From positions 98,630 through 162,629 of the forward strand of contig JBBBWG010014445.1 of assembly GCA_037176905.1 (NCBI GenBank): a stretch of 64,000 nt of DNA. Direction: 5' to 3'. The notes below the pieces were generated by a model. The model ran no database searches, was not told the DNA's origin, and saw nothing but the letters and a program-made list of their open reading frames with translations. Position numbers and translations under genes: made by a program. Positions within the stretch are counted from its first letter, which is position 1. Each line of letters begins with the position of its first letter. The DNA is from Azolla pinnata (taxonomy: Eukaryota > Streptophyta > Polypodiopsida > Salviniales > Salviniaceae). Positions 25,088 to 36,650 of this stretch are shown in pieces.

Positions 25088-25305
25088 TATGGATACGGAT
25101 ACGGATACGGATACGGATACGGACGCATCTGCATCGTACGTTCGTGCATGTACGTGCGCGTCTGTGCATATTCGCAGACGTCGGATCGAGAGTATACAGA
25201 CCGATATTGTACGCACGCCTGCGGGAACCAGCTCTCGTACTATACACGGGGGACCCGGCTCCCGTATTGTACACGGGGAGCCGGCTCTCGTACTGTACAC
25301 GGACA
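25088..25305. repeat. GGATAC hexamer run and three 27-bp repeats upstream of PHT1
   Basis: About five GGATAC units (25090-25122) are followed by three diverged ~27-bp units at about 25228-25302 with core CTCGTACTGTACACGGGG. They lie in the PHT1 promoter, around and above the distal P1BS site. Confidence 0.75.
25166..25173 (-). promoter_or_regulatory. P1BS site (PHR1 binding), distal
   Basis: GCATATTC, a second match to GNATATNC, 127 bp further upstream than the proximal site. Paired sites strengthen the case for control by phosphate starvation. Confidence 0.55.
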
Positions 25306-25624
25306 TGCAGAAGAAGCAACGCTCCCGTAGCATACGGATCCCGTCGTATGGGAATGTATTAGGGACCCCACGGGATCCGACCCGCAAACCCGACACATTC
25401 CATTAAACGGGATCGGAGCAAAAGCAGCCCAAACTGGGCTCTTCGATATTCGCTGGCTTGTCAGTGTACACAGTACAATGAAAATCGCTTGTGTTTTGAA
25501 TTTATCAAACTGCCCTCACCTAAACAAGAGCGACTGCCTACATCATAAGAGATGTGCCTGGTGACCGCTTGAACTTGTAACCTTTATCTCAAACAAAAAT
25601 GTTGTATTCGATCGTCCTCATGTA

Positions 25625-25920
25625 ATATGTTTTTGAGAAAGTTTTAGAAAGTTCCAGAAAATTTCAAGGTCTAAAATGTGTATATATATATATATATATC
25701 TACATGTACAATATCAAAATACCATTTTTGAAAAAGTTCTAGAAAGTTCCAAAAAGTTTCCAGGTCTAAAATATGTACATCTCACTTTCAAATGTGTGTG
25801 TATATATACATATATATCATATATAATATCAAAATACCATTTATAGTGAAAAGATGTATACATTTTAGACTTGGAAATATTCTGGAACTTTCTAGAATTT
25901 TCTAAACAACATTAGGATGA
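25625..25920. repeat. Imperfect inverted repeat, MITE-like
   Basis: AAGTTCCAGAAAATTTCAAG (left, about 25650) and a direct second copy near 25745 face an inverted copy at 25860-25915 (TTGGAAATATTCTGGAACTT). The spacer is (TA)n-rich. The whole could fold into a hairpin, as in small non-autonomous DNA elements; no target duplication was identified. Confidence 0.6.
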
Positions 25921-26529
25921 AAATCGAATTTATACATACATAGTGAAAATAGAATTCACTAGGTGTATAGATATGGATTTGTATGCATTCTTTTGTTAAC
26001 CTAGGAATCCTCTTCGCAATCAGTGACATACATCTATCGAAAAGAAATGTTTAAAAAGTTTTAAAGTATCGAGTCTCGAGTTCGAGAGTTTATGGAATAT
26101 TCTCATGCATGCACTTCATCTCACTAATAAATACCTGTAACCTTCTCGATTGGATTAAACATTAGTCATTGACATATCGATCCAGTCCTCAGTTCTTCAT
26201 CCATCTATGTCTCTGCGTTTGTCTTTCTCGGTTCCCAATAGACAATGGACCATTGTGCCCCGATTCATTAAGATGGAAAGCGAGACACAAACCCTAGCCA
26301 TAACCCTAACCCTATGATAATCGCAGCCCTAATACTAGCCTAAACCTTACCCTATCCTAATCCCAACTTTACTCGAGCCAAAACCAACAATTGTTACCAT
26401 CACATTCAAGAAGAGATTTGGTTTTAAGGATATTTTTTGAAGTGTGCTTTCGTTTGATAGGGGCATTTTATATATGTATGCATAGATGTGTTTAATATAT
26501 CCATAGAATTTAGAAATGTTATTACAAAG

Positions 26530-26945
26530 TATGGAGGAACTCACAGGAAAATGAACCACCCACATCAGACCCACAAATTAGATGTAAAAATATTCCCGCA
26601 CTTTACACCAAGTATATGGAGGAATTCACAAGAAAATGAACCACCAACATCAGTCCCACAAATTAGATGAAAAAGAATTCTAAGGCTTTTCCAAGCGCAC
26701 TTTACACCAAGTATATGGAGGAATTCACAAGAAAATGAACCACCAAAATCAGTCCCACAAATTAGATGAAAAAGAATTCTAAGGCTTTTCCAAGTATATG
26801 GAGGAATTCACAGGAAATCGATCAGACGCGCAAATTAGATGTTAAATTGTTCCAGCACTTCCAAGCATTTGGCGGAACTCACAGGCAAATGAACCACCCA
26901 CATGATCACCCACTAATTAGATGCGAAAAAGCAATAGATTTTATT
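26530..26945. repeat. ~70-100-bp tandem repeat, five copies
   Basis: Units begin near 26530, 26611, 26712, 26797 and 26865 with TATGGAGGAATTCACA(A/G)GAAA and share CACAAATTAGATG. Length varies because internal segments are missing from some copies. Non-coding. Confidence 0.85.
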
Positions 26946-27437
26946 GAGAAGGTATACAAAACAATTCGTCCCAGACTGCAAATTTCTTCTCTTCTTGCAA
27001 GGAGATGAAATTGTCTGATCAGAACCATTGGATGAAAGTTTAGCCCCCAAATAAAAAGGAGTGAAACATTTTCAATCTTTTATTTTGTTAAGCAATGAGG
27101 TCGGTCTGAGGATCAGCTAGGTACACACTATCATCCCTCTAAGCCCCTCTTTTTCACATCTACAACGGTGAAATCAGGTTCAGGTTGTGCATGCCTGATA
27201 CACAATGACAAGGAAGAAGAGAAGGAAGAAGAGAAGAAAACATGAAACGCTAATCTTCTTTTTTACAACAGAAAGTTCTCCTTGCGGAACTTCGATGACT
27301 CCCGATGGTTTTCTTTTCCTCTCTCAATTCGCCCGAGAGATGCTGCGGCTAGTCCTCGAAGTTTTTAACTGGAAAGAGAACAAAAAAGAAAGCGGAAAGA
27401 AGAAACAAAAACAGACGGCCGATAACATATCCTCCAA

Positions 27438-28175
27438 TCAGACTGTATATGCTTGTTGGATGGTGTTGATATCGAGCCCTTTCAATCTCACGACCGACTC
27501 CACGTGCCCCTTCAAGGTGTTTAATTCCCTCAACCTGTTCCGAATAGCGAATCAAATAACACAATGCTTATTGTTTAGTGTTGGCTAAAAAAAGTATCAC
27601 TCTTTTTGCTGAAGTGAGAAAATAGATGAGACAAATTTCCGTCATTCATCCATCTGTCCACAAACATATGATCAAAATGGATGTGTACCAAGCTATCCGT
27701 AAACCCACAAAACAGAAAAGAAAGAAAAGGTGAGAAGAGAGGTCTGAGAACTAAGAATGAACAGGACGGATTGACGGCTTCCAAGCTACAGGTTTAGTGT
27801 AAAATGTTAGCTTTGAGAGGGAGGGCATTATTTCTCTCAGAAAACATGCAGAGGTGTATCTAGCTACTGGAAACCAAAAGAAAAAAACTTATGAAAGGGA
27901 GGGAAGGAGAAAAGACCAGTCTGAGATCTAAGAAATGGTTAGGATGGGTGGGAGGATTTCCAAGATATATGTATGTAGTGCATGATGTTAGTCTGTTCGT
28001 GTGCCGTGTGCATGTGAGGATTCCAAGCTACATGTATGTAGTGCATGATAAGTGTAAAATATATGTTTTTTCTCTCAGAAAACATGCAATCAACAGATGC
28101 ATATCAGGAAAAACTCTTAAAAGAAAGGGGAGGTGAAAAGATACATGCCTAGTTGTAAAATGATAGTATAAGATA

Positions 28176-28213
<38 letters not shown>

Positions 28214-31200
28214 AAGAGAGAGATGGACCTTGCTATCTCGGCACGTCTTTTGGCTTGCTCAGCTATCTCTGTCAGTTCATAGTAACTGCTCTTATCCGAG
28301 AACAATTTGCTTGGCTCCGGGGGCTGTAGACCATGCAATGTCCTTTGCGCTTGTGCCCATTGCGCCTCTCTCGCCTCCTTCCCGTAATCCTTTTGCTTCG
28401 TAAATGCAACCTAAGATTACCACCACAAAAACCAAATGTTTCACTTAGTAAATACCGGAAAAAACTCCAAGAAAAGCATGGGTGACAGGAACTTGCACCC
28501 GATTCCGTAACCAGAAATCTTTTAATTCCATCTTTTTACCTTGCTTTCGATGAGATTGTCCCAAGCTTTTCCACTCAAAACATATCGGACTGCAAACTTG
28601 ATGATGTCCAATGGTAGGTAGGTTATGATGCTAAACAGCCAGATGATTCCGGCCCATCCCCAGCCAATACCCCTAATATTAGCGAATCCCCATCTTGCAT
28701 ACACAGCTAGAAGGGTCGCAACCTATATAGGAAAAAGAAATTAAGAAAACTCCCAGAATATTTTAGATCTACTCCATACCAGACCCCTAACCCCGTAGTT
28801 TGGAACGTACACATGTTATTTGTGACCCATACTTGTGGGCAAGAACAAAACTCCAAAGACTCTTCAAAAACTAAATGAACATACCCCAAAGACCAAAAAC
28901 TTGCATAGACACAAATCTATGAGCAACAAGCAGGCCAAGAATTTAGAGATTTCATGTTAACCCACACCCTACACCCTAAACATTTGATATGACACAGTTA
29001 ACTTGTGATAACCAGAAAAACAGCAACAATGGGACCAGGGTCAACATGCAGTATACAGTGCCGATAGCTATATGAACATTAAGGCTATATCATTTATGAC
29101 ACATACCAGTTCTGAAATGACAATAAAAGAGGTCGAAAAAAATGCATTTAAACTAATCTAGTTTATATGACACCCAAGTTAGACAGATTCTAAATGAAAC
29201 GACACATACCAGTTGGGCAATAACAAAAGCAACCATTAGCAGAACTCCTGGGCGCTCCACAAACGACCAGCTTCGGGATCTTGTAACAAAAATTAGAGCT
29301 TGGCTTATGATGCTCACTTGCAAGTATACTGCAGCAGTGAGTTGGCTGTTACTCCAGCTTATATCCCGGACATGGAAGTGCCTCTGCGAAGAACTCCAAG
29401 ACTTGAATTTGTCAGATAAAAGCATTGCTTCATCTTCAAGCACGGGCACACAACGAAAAAACAGCATGGAAATGTAAAAAGAGGGTATTGAGAGTATTTT
29501 TTCTATTCCAGCCTCAGCAGACATTTGAAACCCCAGCAAGCCATGCTGTAACTAATACTTACAGGGAAAAAATCCGTCCTATGAGCAGCCCAGAAGAAAA
29601 GAACTGTCATTAATGCAAGGTAAGTCCCAAGAACAATGCCAGTAGCAAAGATTTCCTTCAGCTTCCAGCTATCTGGCAATGGAGAAGGTTTGACACGATC
29701 CTTGGATATTGTCATGATGGTACCTGCCAAAACGATGATAACAATCTTAATGTATTGCACGATTACATCTGGAAGCATAGCTGAGGTGTTTTGGCATTCA
29801 CATGAACACACATAAGGTCTTAGTTTTTGTTTGGAATCATAATTTTGTACACACACATCCTTACCATCGTTCAATATGGCAATGATAAGCACCATAAAAG
29901 GAGAGAAGTCAAACTTCCAAATTAGGGCAAGAAGCAGAAAACCAACCTGCACGCGCACATGATGTTCAGACAAAGGTGATAGAAGCTAAATGAAATGGCA
30001 ACAAGCTTATTCAATTAGTTTGGAAAGCTGAATGTTTCTCTTACCACAATACGAATGGTAATGGAGACAGCATATATCTGTGACACGAACAAGAATCGAG
30101 TCGTAAATTATGAAAAAACAATAATAGGGAGAAAAAGAGGAACAGACACAAGAACAAAAGCTTCTTACGGTGTAATTCTTCATCCGCTGAAATATAGCAC
30201 GACTTGTAAGCACAGCACTGATGATGACACTCAAACCAGGCTCAGTTAACACAATATCAGATGCACTTCTGGCAGCATCCGTCGCATCAGAAACCGCAAT
30301 ACCGATATCAGCTTTTTTTAACGCAGGTGCATCATTGACACCATCACCAGTCATACCGCAAATGTGTTTTTTCTCTTGTAGGCGTTTCACAATCTCGTAT
30401 TTGTGTTCTGCCAAAAGAGGAGCAACAAGGCCATGCAAAAAATAGAATCTCTTGAGTAACATATCTCGTTTATATATGGTTATGCAAGCCTATATGTATG
30501 TATTATGTAAATGCATATATACTCATACTGAGATTTGACCAAAAAGAACGAGATGCCAACAATATAGATGAAAAGAAAGGAACCTGGAAAGACTCCAGCG
30601 AATCCATCTGCCTTTTCAATAAGTTCATCAACAGGAAGAGAAGCTATAGATTCATCTTTGTGCTGGCCTAATAATGATGATGACGGATACATGTTGGTTC
30701 CCATACCAAGTCGTCGCCCTGTCTCTTTCGCTATGGCTAGTTGATCACCTGTTTTACAAGAAGTAGCATTATCAATAGCAGAAAAGGAAAGGCTGCTGAA
30801 ATTCCAACTGAGCAAAACAAGTTATGTCTGTTTCCATGTATTCTTTGAAAAATCTATCGAGATTTCTAGCATTCTGAAAAATGTTCTCTGCACATGTATG
30901 TCCATGATATTCATAGCTTACAATATTCCAATAACCTTAGTTTCTAACATCCCTTGTTATTACCAGTAATCATTTTCACATTCACTCCCAAATTCAATGC
31001 TTGACGGATAGTCTCAGCACTGTCGTGGCGAGGTGGGTCAAAGAGGGGCAATATTCCAACAAATTGCCAAGGCCCTCCTTCACTTTCCTTGGTCTTTTCT
31101 GGCACTTCCTGGTAGCACATTAAACAATGCAAACTAAAATTAAACACAACGAGCCACATTATAGAATTTTTTTGTGTTTTATCAGTTTACCACTCCCTCC

Positions 31201-34200
31201 CCCCCCACAGAACAAGAAGAAAAAGAAAATTTTAACCGACCCACACCACAAATGAGGCATCATATATAGCTCAGGAAAAACTCAGGGTTATGAGTAGTTA
31301 GGTCTGTCCATGCCAGGCCCTGACACTTTTGCATCGAGGAAACCAACCAACCTGTTGGGCAACAGCCAAAGACCGGAGACCCCTCTCAGCAAACTTTTCG
31401 ATAACAGCATGTGCTTTAGCCTCAATTTCTGATCGGTTGTGCGCCAATGCAATGATCTAGAATATTCAAATCAATGAAGACAATCAATTAAAGACCAAAC
31501 GGCGAGTATATATACGTATATCCAAATTCTTTCAAAAGAAACTTCCACAGTTTTCTAAACAAATTAATCAAGAAAGTAAACACAAACATAGTAGACTCCA
31601 CTAGCTTATCCGTATTCACCTGTTCAGGAGCACCTTTGCTTGCCCTGTGCCATTTTCCTTGAGCATCGATATAGGTGAGAGCTGTACGCTTGTCATTGGG
31701 ATTGAATGGAAGAAAGTGTACTTCGGTTATATTGGCACGGGCCTGCAGAACTTTGTAAGCTCGGTTACATCTTCTTAGATTTGAAAGGATACTTTTTTTT
31801 TTAAATGCTGTTTTCTTTTACCTCTTTCGGATCAGCTAACATGCCTACAATGGCAGTGTCGATAGCATCTTGGTTTTCTGTCCTTGACGCTCTTGCTGCA
31901 AGAAGCACTACCAGATCCCTATCGACTCCTTTAGCAAACACCTATACAAATCTGGATTTTAAAACTCCGTGTAACAAAAATAGAATCAAATAAAGCTCAC
32001 TAATTTTGTATGTAGACTGTACAGTTAGCCATTTTTTTTAAAAACAAATCGTGCTTGCCTCAATCAGATTTTTATCTACTGTGAGTTTATTCAAAGTTAA
32101 TGTTCCAGTCTTATCACTGCACAAGACATCCATTCCTGCCATTTCTTCAATTGCCGTCATTCTCTTCGTGATAGCACCCTGAGAACGAGTAGAAGCACAA
32201 ACATTATCATTACAATGCAGAAAAATGCTTCTCCAGATTAAATATTCGACATCGTATACAATTCCTATACATTACCTGCTGAGAGAGGCGGTGAGATCCA
32301 ATGGCCATTGTTACGGAAAGAACTGTGGGCATCGCAATGGGAATACCTCCAATGAGCAAGACCAAGAGATTGTTGATTCCATCTCTATAAGCTCTGTGTT
32401 GTATTGGGTACATGACAATGATCTCAATAACAATTCCAATAGCAATCGAGCAGATGCAAAAGTTACCGATAGCAGTCAAGACCTACAGAAACAAAGACAT
32501 ATGACATTCATGTGATTTATAGTAATTATGAGAAAGGAGAGAAGGGATTGTACTATACACAGGTAGAGAATCGCATAGTTACAGCATGCCACTAATCTAA
32601 AACTGGGATGAGTGGTTGCTAGATACCTTCTGGAAATGACCAACTTGATTGGTTGAATCAACAAGGTGAGCTGCTTTCCCAAAGAAGGTATGCACACCCG
32701 TGGCAATGACAACAGCCTCAATCTCCCCCTGCTTACAGGTTGAGCCAGAAAACACCTCATCTCCAGGTTTCTTCGTCACGGGAAGCGACTCGCCGGTCAA
32801 GGCAGACTGCAGCAAAAATGGAATATCAAAAATACGAACGAGATTATCACGAAAAGATTTGGACTTTGAGGCAAGGTGTTAGCAGGATGCTGATATGGGG
32901 GGGGAAACATACTTCCGAGGTGCCCCAAAGCCTTTTTACTTGGCCACACAAAAACCCTTGCTCCAAAGAGTGCATATGTGTAATGTTAGGTTGCCAAAAG
33001 CAAGAACTAGATAAGGATCACTCCCATTAGTTTCTGCAGCATCTCGTGCTCTCATAATAAAGGAGCTTTCGTGCCTCTATGCCTTCAGTGCCTTATGCTT
33101 TTAAGCTTTCAGTGCCTTTATGCCTCCAGTCCCGTTATGCTTTTAGAGCCCCCATGCTTTTAGAGCCTCTGGGTTTTTCGTACACAAAAGTTTTTAGTGT
33201 CTTTATGTTTGTTTTAAGTGCATGTATGCATATTGACCTTATCAGCATCCATGCCCTCCTAAAAGAGGAGCCTTTCTTGCTTTTTAGCTCTTTTGATTTC
33301 TTTAATCTTTTTTTCTGTGTTGCTCGTTTACTTTTCTATTGCTTCTACCCATACTTAAAATATGTTCGTATTCTCAACACTAAGATGCACATCACCCACA
33401 AAAGTCTTTGAATCTGGGCCAGATAACCTGTCCTAATATTCGGATCATACAAAAATATAAGGTACAGATATTAACGTTCGTTCTATATCGTTGAGAAAGA
33501 GAAACACATGAATTTTCAACAAGGGCCAGCTCCTTGTGCTTGTATGCATGCCCATGGCAAGAGATTAAACATTCAGGATGACCCCATACTGTTGAGAAAG
33601 AGGCGCATGAATTCGATGTGAGGCAACAGTATGCTTATACCTGATCGATCTTTAATGGATCGCCCTCTAGCAATCTTGCATCGGCTGAAACAATATCACC
33701 CAGTTTTATACTGATAATATCCCCGGGAACAAGTATCGAGGCATCCTGTTCACTCCACTGGCCATCGCGAAGGACCTGAAATTCGAGCAATTTGCACAGT
33801 TGGAATAACGGAATCCTCTCTCACGTATAGCTCCACACCATAAATCCCTTCAGCTCCCCGAAAACTAACCTTTGTTTTAGGGGCCAGTTTTGCCATAAGA
33901 GCTGCTGCTGCATTTCCAGCATTGTTTTCTTCGATGAAGGATATGGTTGAGTTTATCACTAGCAATACCATAATTCCGACAAAGTCTTCCCAATCCGGGG
34001 GGGTTTTCTGCATATGTAAGAAGGAATTGAGAAAATTGATGTCCAACTAGAAAGTAAGTGCTTCCTGATGTATACAAACAGAGAATTGACAGGGCTTCGA
34101 ATACATACTTTTCCCCTTACTTTCCCATTTGCTAAGGCTATAGCCATGACGGCTGCAGCTTCCATGACCCATGAAAGAGGATTCCACATGAAACCAAGGA

Positions 34201-35334
34201 ACTTGAGAATTTTGCTTTCCTGCAGAGCAGTTGTGTAAGAACATCCATGAGAAATACGAGGACACGTATCAATAAGCAAATGTCGACGTAACTAGATGGC
34301 AGGCAAATGTCGATGTATTCAGACATAGAATCTTGAAGGTCTAAGTCCAATTTACTGGGTATATATTAGCTATAAAACATGATATTGAGCTCATCTGTCT
34401 CAGTTAGAAAGTGCAAGGGAATTGAGGTATTAACCAAGAACATCAGTCAAAGACCCATCGATCCAGCAATAGAAGCTGAGGTGTGAGCACATATGCCAAG
34501 GGGTTCCCAAATGCTAGCTAGATAGGTTTTAGGTTCCAAGCCTGGAAGCATCGAGTTCTTCGATGCTGTGCTAAATTCATACGGCCGATAGATAGCTCTC
34601 TCGCTCGATTTACATGGTGCAGAGAATCAAGCCGCAGTATTTACATGTTGTGCAATGCTTGGCAAGATAGCCACGTTGAGCTATGCCAGGAAAGATATGG
34701 GTTCTTCTTCTTCTTCTTCTTCTTCTTAAGTCGGAAACATGGAGTGTAAGAGCTGAGCTAGGCCGTGCTATGTTCTGCATGCAAGCAGTTATGTATGTAC
34801 TTGAATGCATGGCGATGCATGCAAGCACCTGATATAACTGCCTTTGTGCATGGTTCCATCTCCAAGCTCGTAATTCATGCTACAATCTTATCAAAAGCAA
34901 GCAAGCAAGAAAGAAAGAAAGAAAGAGGTGGGCTCCTTCACAGTGTATTGCCACACAACTCCTCCACAGCTCTAGGGTGTATATGGGGGATCAGAGCTGC
35001 AGCTAGCGATTGGGCGAGAAGAAGCGGGGCAGCAGGCCCCCGCGCTTACCGATTTCTCTTCGAGCTTGTTGGGCCCGAAGATCTTGATGCGGTTCTCGCC
35101 CTCCTCCGTGGTGAGCCCCTCTTTGCTGCATCGCAGCTGCTCAAAGACCTCCTCGATGGGTATACTTTCCTGAGAGAAAGCAGAAAGATAGAAAGAGAGA
35201 GAGAGTGTGTGTGAGAGAGAGAGCTTCAGATTCCGTTCTTGCAGCTTGATTGCAGCGGAGGAGGGAAGGTGCGCGCTTACCAGGTCGACAGTTTCTTTGG
35301 TGAGGGCCTCGAGGCCCAGGGATTTCTCGTCCAT
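27438..35334 (-). CDS. AHA: Plasma-membrane H+-ATPase (P3A type), complete
   Basis: Pumps protons out of the cell using ATP and energises secondary transport. Twenty-one exons in transcription order: 35334-35281, 35169-35050, 34219-34121, 34007-33870, 33775-33641, 32806-32627, 32482-32276, 32178-32059, 31941-31822, 31742-31620, 31456-31352, 31108-30964, 30748-30584, 30407-30169, 30077-30045, 29946-29865, 29723-29563, 29383-29210, 28722-28540, 28410-28229, 27534-27438. All phases agree and give 953 residues, the usual size. Visible: TGES (186-189), phosphorylated Asp in [10 protein letters not shown] (Asp333), the hinge region [16 protein letters not shown], ten expected membrane segments, and the autoinhibitory C-terminus ending QQAYTV, whose penultimate Thr is the 14-3-3 docking site in this family. 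One small difference from the usual sequence is [12 protein letters not shown], where ADATDAARGASD is common. No break seen. Confidence 0.97.
28180..28222. repeat. (GA)n microsatellite abutting exon 20 donor
   Basis: About 14 GA dinucleotides and an imperfect extension lie in intron 20 of the H+-ATPase gene, only about 7 bases from its donor site. In the transcript this is a CU-rich run. Confidence 0.9.
31942..32058 (-). other. GC-AG intron 8 of the H+-ATPase gene
   Basis: The donor reads ATTGAG|GCAAGC and the acceptor GTATAG. The junction joins KNLIE to VFAKGVD in phase 0 exactly as the family requires, so the GC donor is real unless it is a base error. Confidence 0.85.
32807..33640. repeat. 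Intron 5 of H+-ATPase with degenerate ~25-bp repeats
   Basis: At 33065-33185 units such as GCTTTTAGAGCC and GCCTTTATGCC recur about five times. The rest of the intron shows nothing recognisable. Confidence 0.5.
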
Positions 35335-35405
35335 GGAAGGAGCAGGAGGAGCAGGGGCGGAATCAGAGAGGAAACAAAGGAAACAAAGGAGGAAGAGGAG
35401 GAGAT

Positions 35406-35440
<35 letters not shown>

Positions 35441-35600
35441 AAGGAGCTAAATTTAGCAGGGAGGGAGAGGCGCAGAGGAGGGGGAGGGGAGAGGGAGAGG
35501 CGCAGAGAAGATAAAGAAGACGAAGAAGACGAAGAAGACGAAGACGAAGAAGAAGATGAAGAAGGTCTGGCTATGGTGGTGCCGAGCTCCGCCGTCAGTC
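35335..35600 (-). promoter_or_regulatory. GA-rich 5' leader of the H+-ATPase gene
   Basis: Immediately upstream of the start codon at 35334 the plus strand is GA/GGA/GAA-rich (CT-rich in the transcript), as is frequent in plant leaders, followed by a GAC/GAA run at 35510-35560. No TATA box was identified with confidence. Confidence 0.45.
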
Positions 35601-35670
35601 AGTCCGCCGTCAGTCAGTCCGCCGTCAGTCAGTCCGCCGTCAGTCAGTCCGCCGTCAGTCAGTCCGCCGT
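35596..35670. repeat. 15-bp tandem repeat, five perfect copies
   Basis: CAGTCAGTCCGCCGT repeats exactly five times, with a sixth partial copy on the left, about 260-340 bp upstream of the H+-ATPase start codon. Confidence 0.93.
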
Positions 35671-35795
35671 TAACGTGGGCGGCCGCCCGTCGTCTTCTCC
35701 GTCGCCGTCCAGTCAACTCTGCGTTTTTATTCTTTTTACTCCTTTCTTTTTTTTTTCCCTATTTTTTGGGTTTTTTTTTCCCTCTCTTTTTTTGG

Positions 35796-36650
35796 ACCAC
35801 CACCACCACCATCACCACCATCACCCACATCATCATCGCCATCATCATCATCATCACCAACATCACATCATCACCATCTCCATCATCATCATTACCACCA
35901 TCATCACCATCACTACCACCACCATCATCACCATCCCTACCACCACCATCATCACCATCACTACCACTACCACCAGCATCATCATCATCGCCACCACCAC
36001 CACCATCATCATCATACCCCACTGGCATAGCCATCATCACCATCTTCACCACCACCGCCACCACCATCATCATCACCACTGCTGTCGACATCATCACTGT
36101 CGTCGCCACCGTCATCATCATGCATGATTGCCATCAGCACCATCGCCACCATCACCACCATCATCATCATACCCCACTGGCATAGCCATCATCACCATCT
36201 TCACCACCACCACCATCATCATCATCATCAATCACCACTGATGTCGACGTCATCACTATCGTCACCACCGTCATCATCGTGCATGATGGCCATCAGCACC
36301 ACCGGCCACCATCATCACCGTACATCCCCGGCATCGTGATCATTCATTCGTCAGGCCTCATTTGGCATCATCGTCAGCAGCAGCAAGCGAAGCAATGTTA
36401 TTCTCGAGGGCGAGGGTTTTACCATGCATCATGCATCATCGTCTGGCGTCAGCTGGCTGAAGCGGATTGCTCTCGAGGGTAGGGGAAGGGGTTCATGTGC
36501 ATCATCGGCGCACAAATACGATTCATCAATCATTGGCATATCATGATCGTGCGGAGGGGTACATCACCATCACCATCACCATCACCACCATCATTATCAT
36601 CATCCTTCGTGGCATCAATCATGCATAATCATGAACAACAACAACAACAA
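35796..36650. repeat. CAT/CAC trinucleotide microsatellite block
   Basis: Mixed CAT, CAC and ATC repeats run to about 36320, with smaller patches to 36650. A ~110-bp segment (CATCATACCCCACTGGCATAG...) is duplicated at about 36005 and 36165. Long open frames here are repeat artefacts. Confidence 0.9.

Larger units (their letters stand above)
25430..27437. other. Intergenic between H+-ATPase 3' end and PHT1 promoter
   Basis: No gene recognised. It contains an inverted-repeat element (25625-25920), degenerate CCCTAA-like motifs (26285-26360) and a five-copy tandem repeat (26530-26945). The right end should include the polyadenylation site of the H+-ATPase gene. Confidence 0.6.

Noticed and set aside
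35207-36185. Open frames of 209 and 306 codons on the plus strand
   Set aside because: They consist of GA-rich leader, 15-bp repeats and CAT/CAC repeats, upstream and antisense to the H+-ATPase gene.
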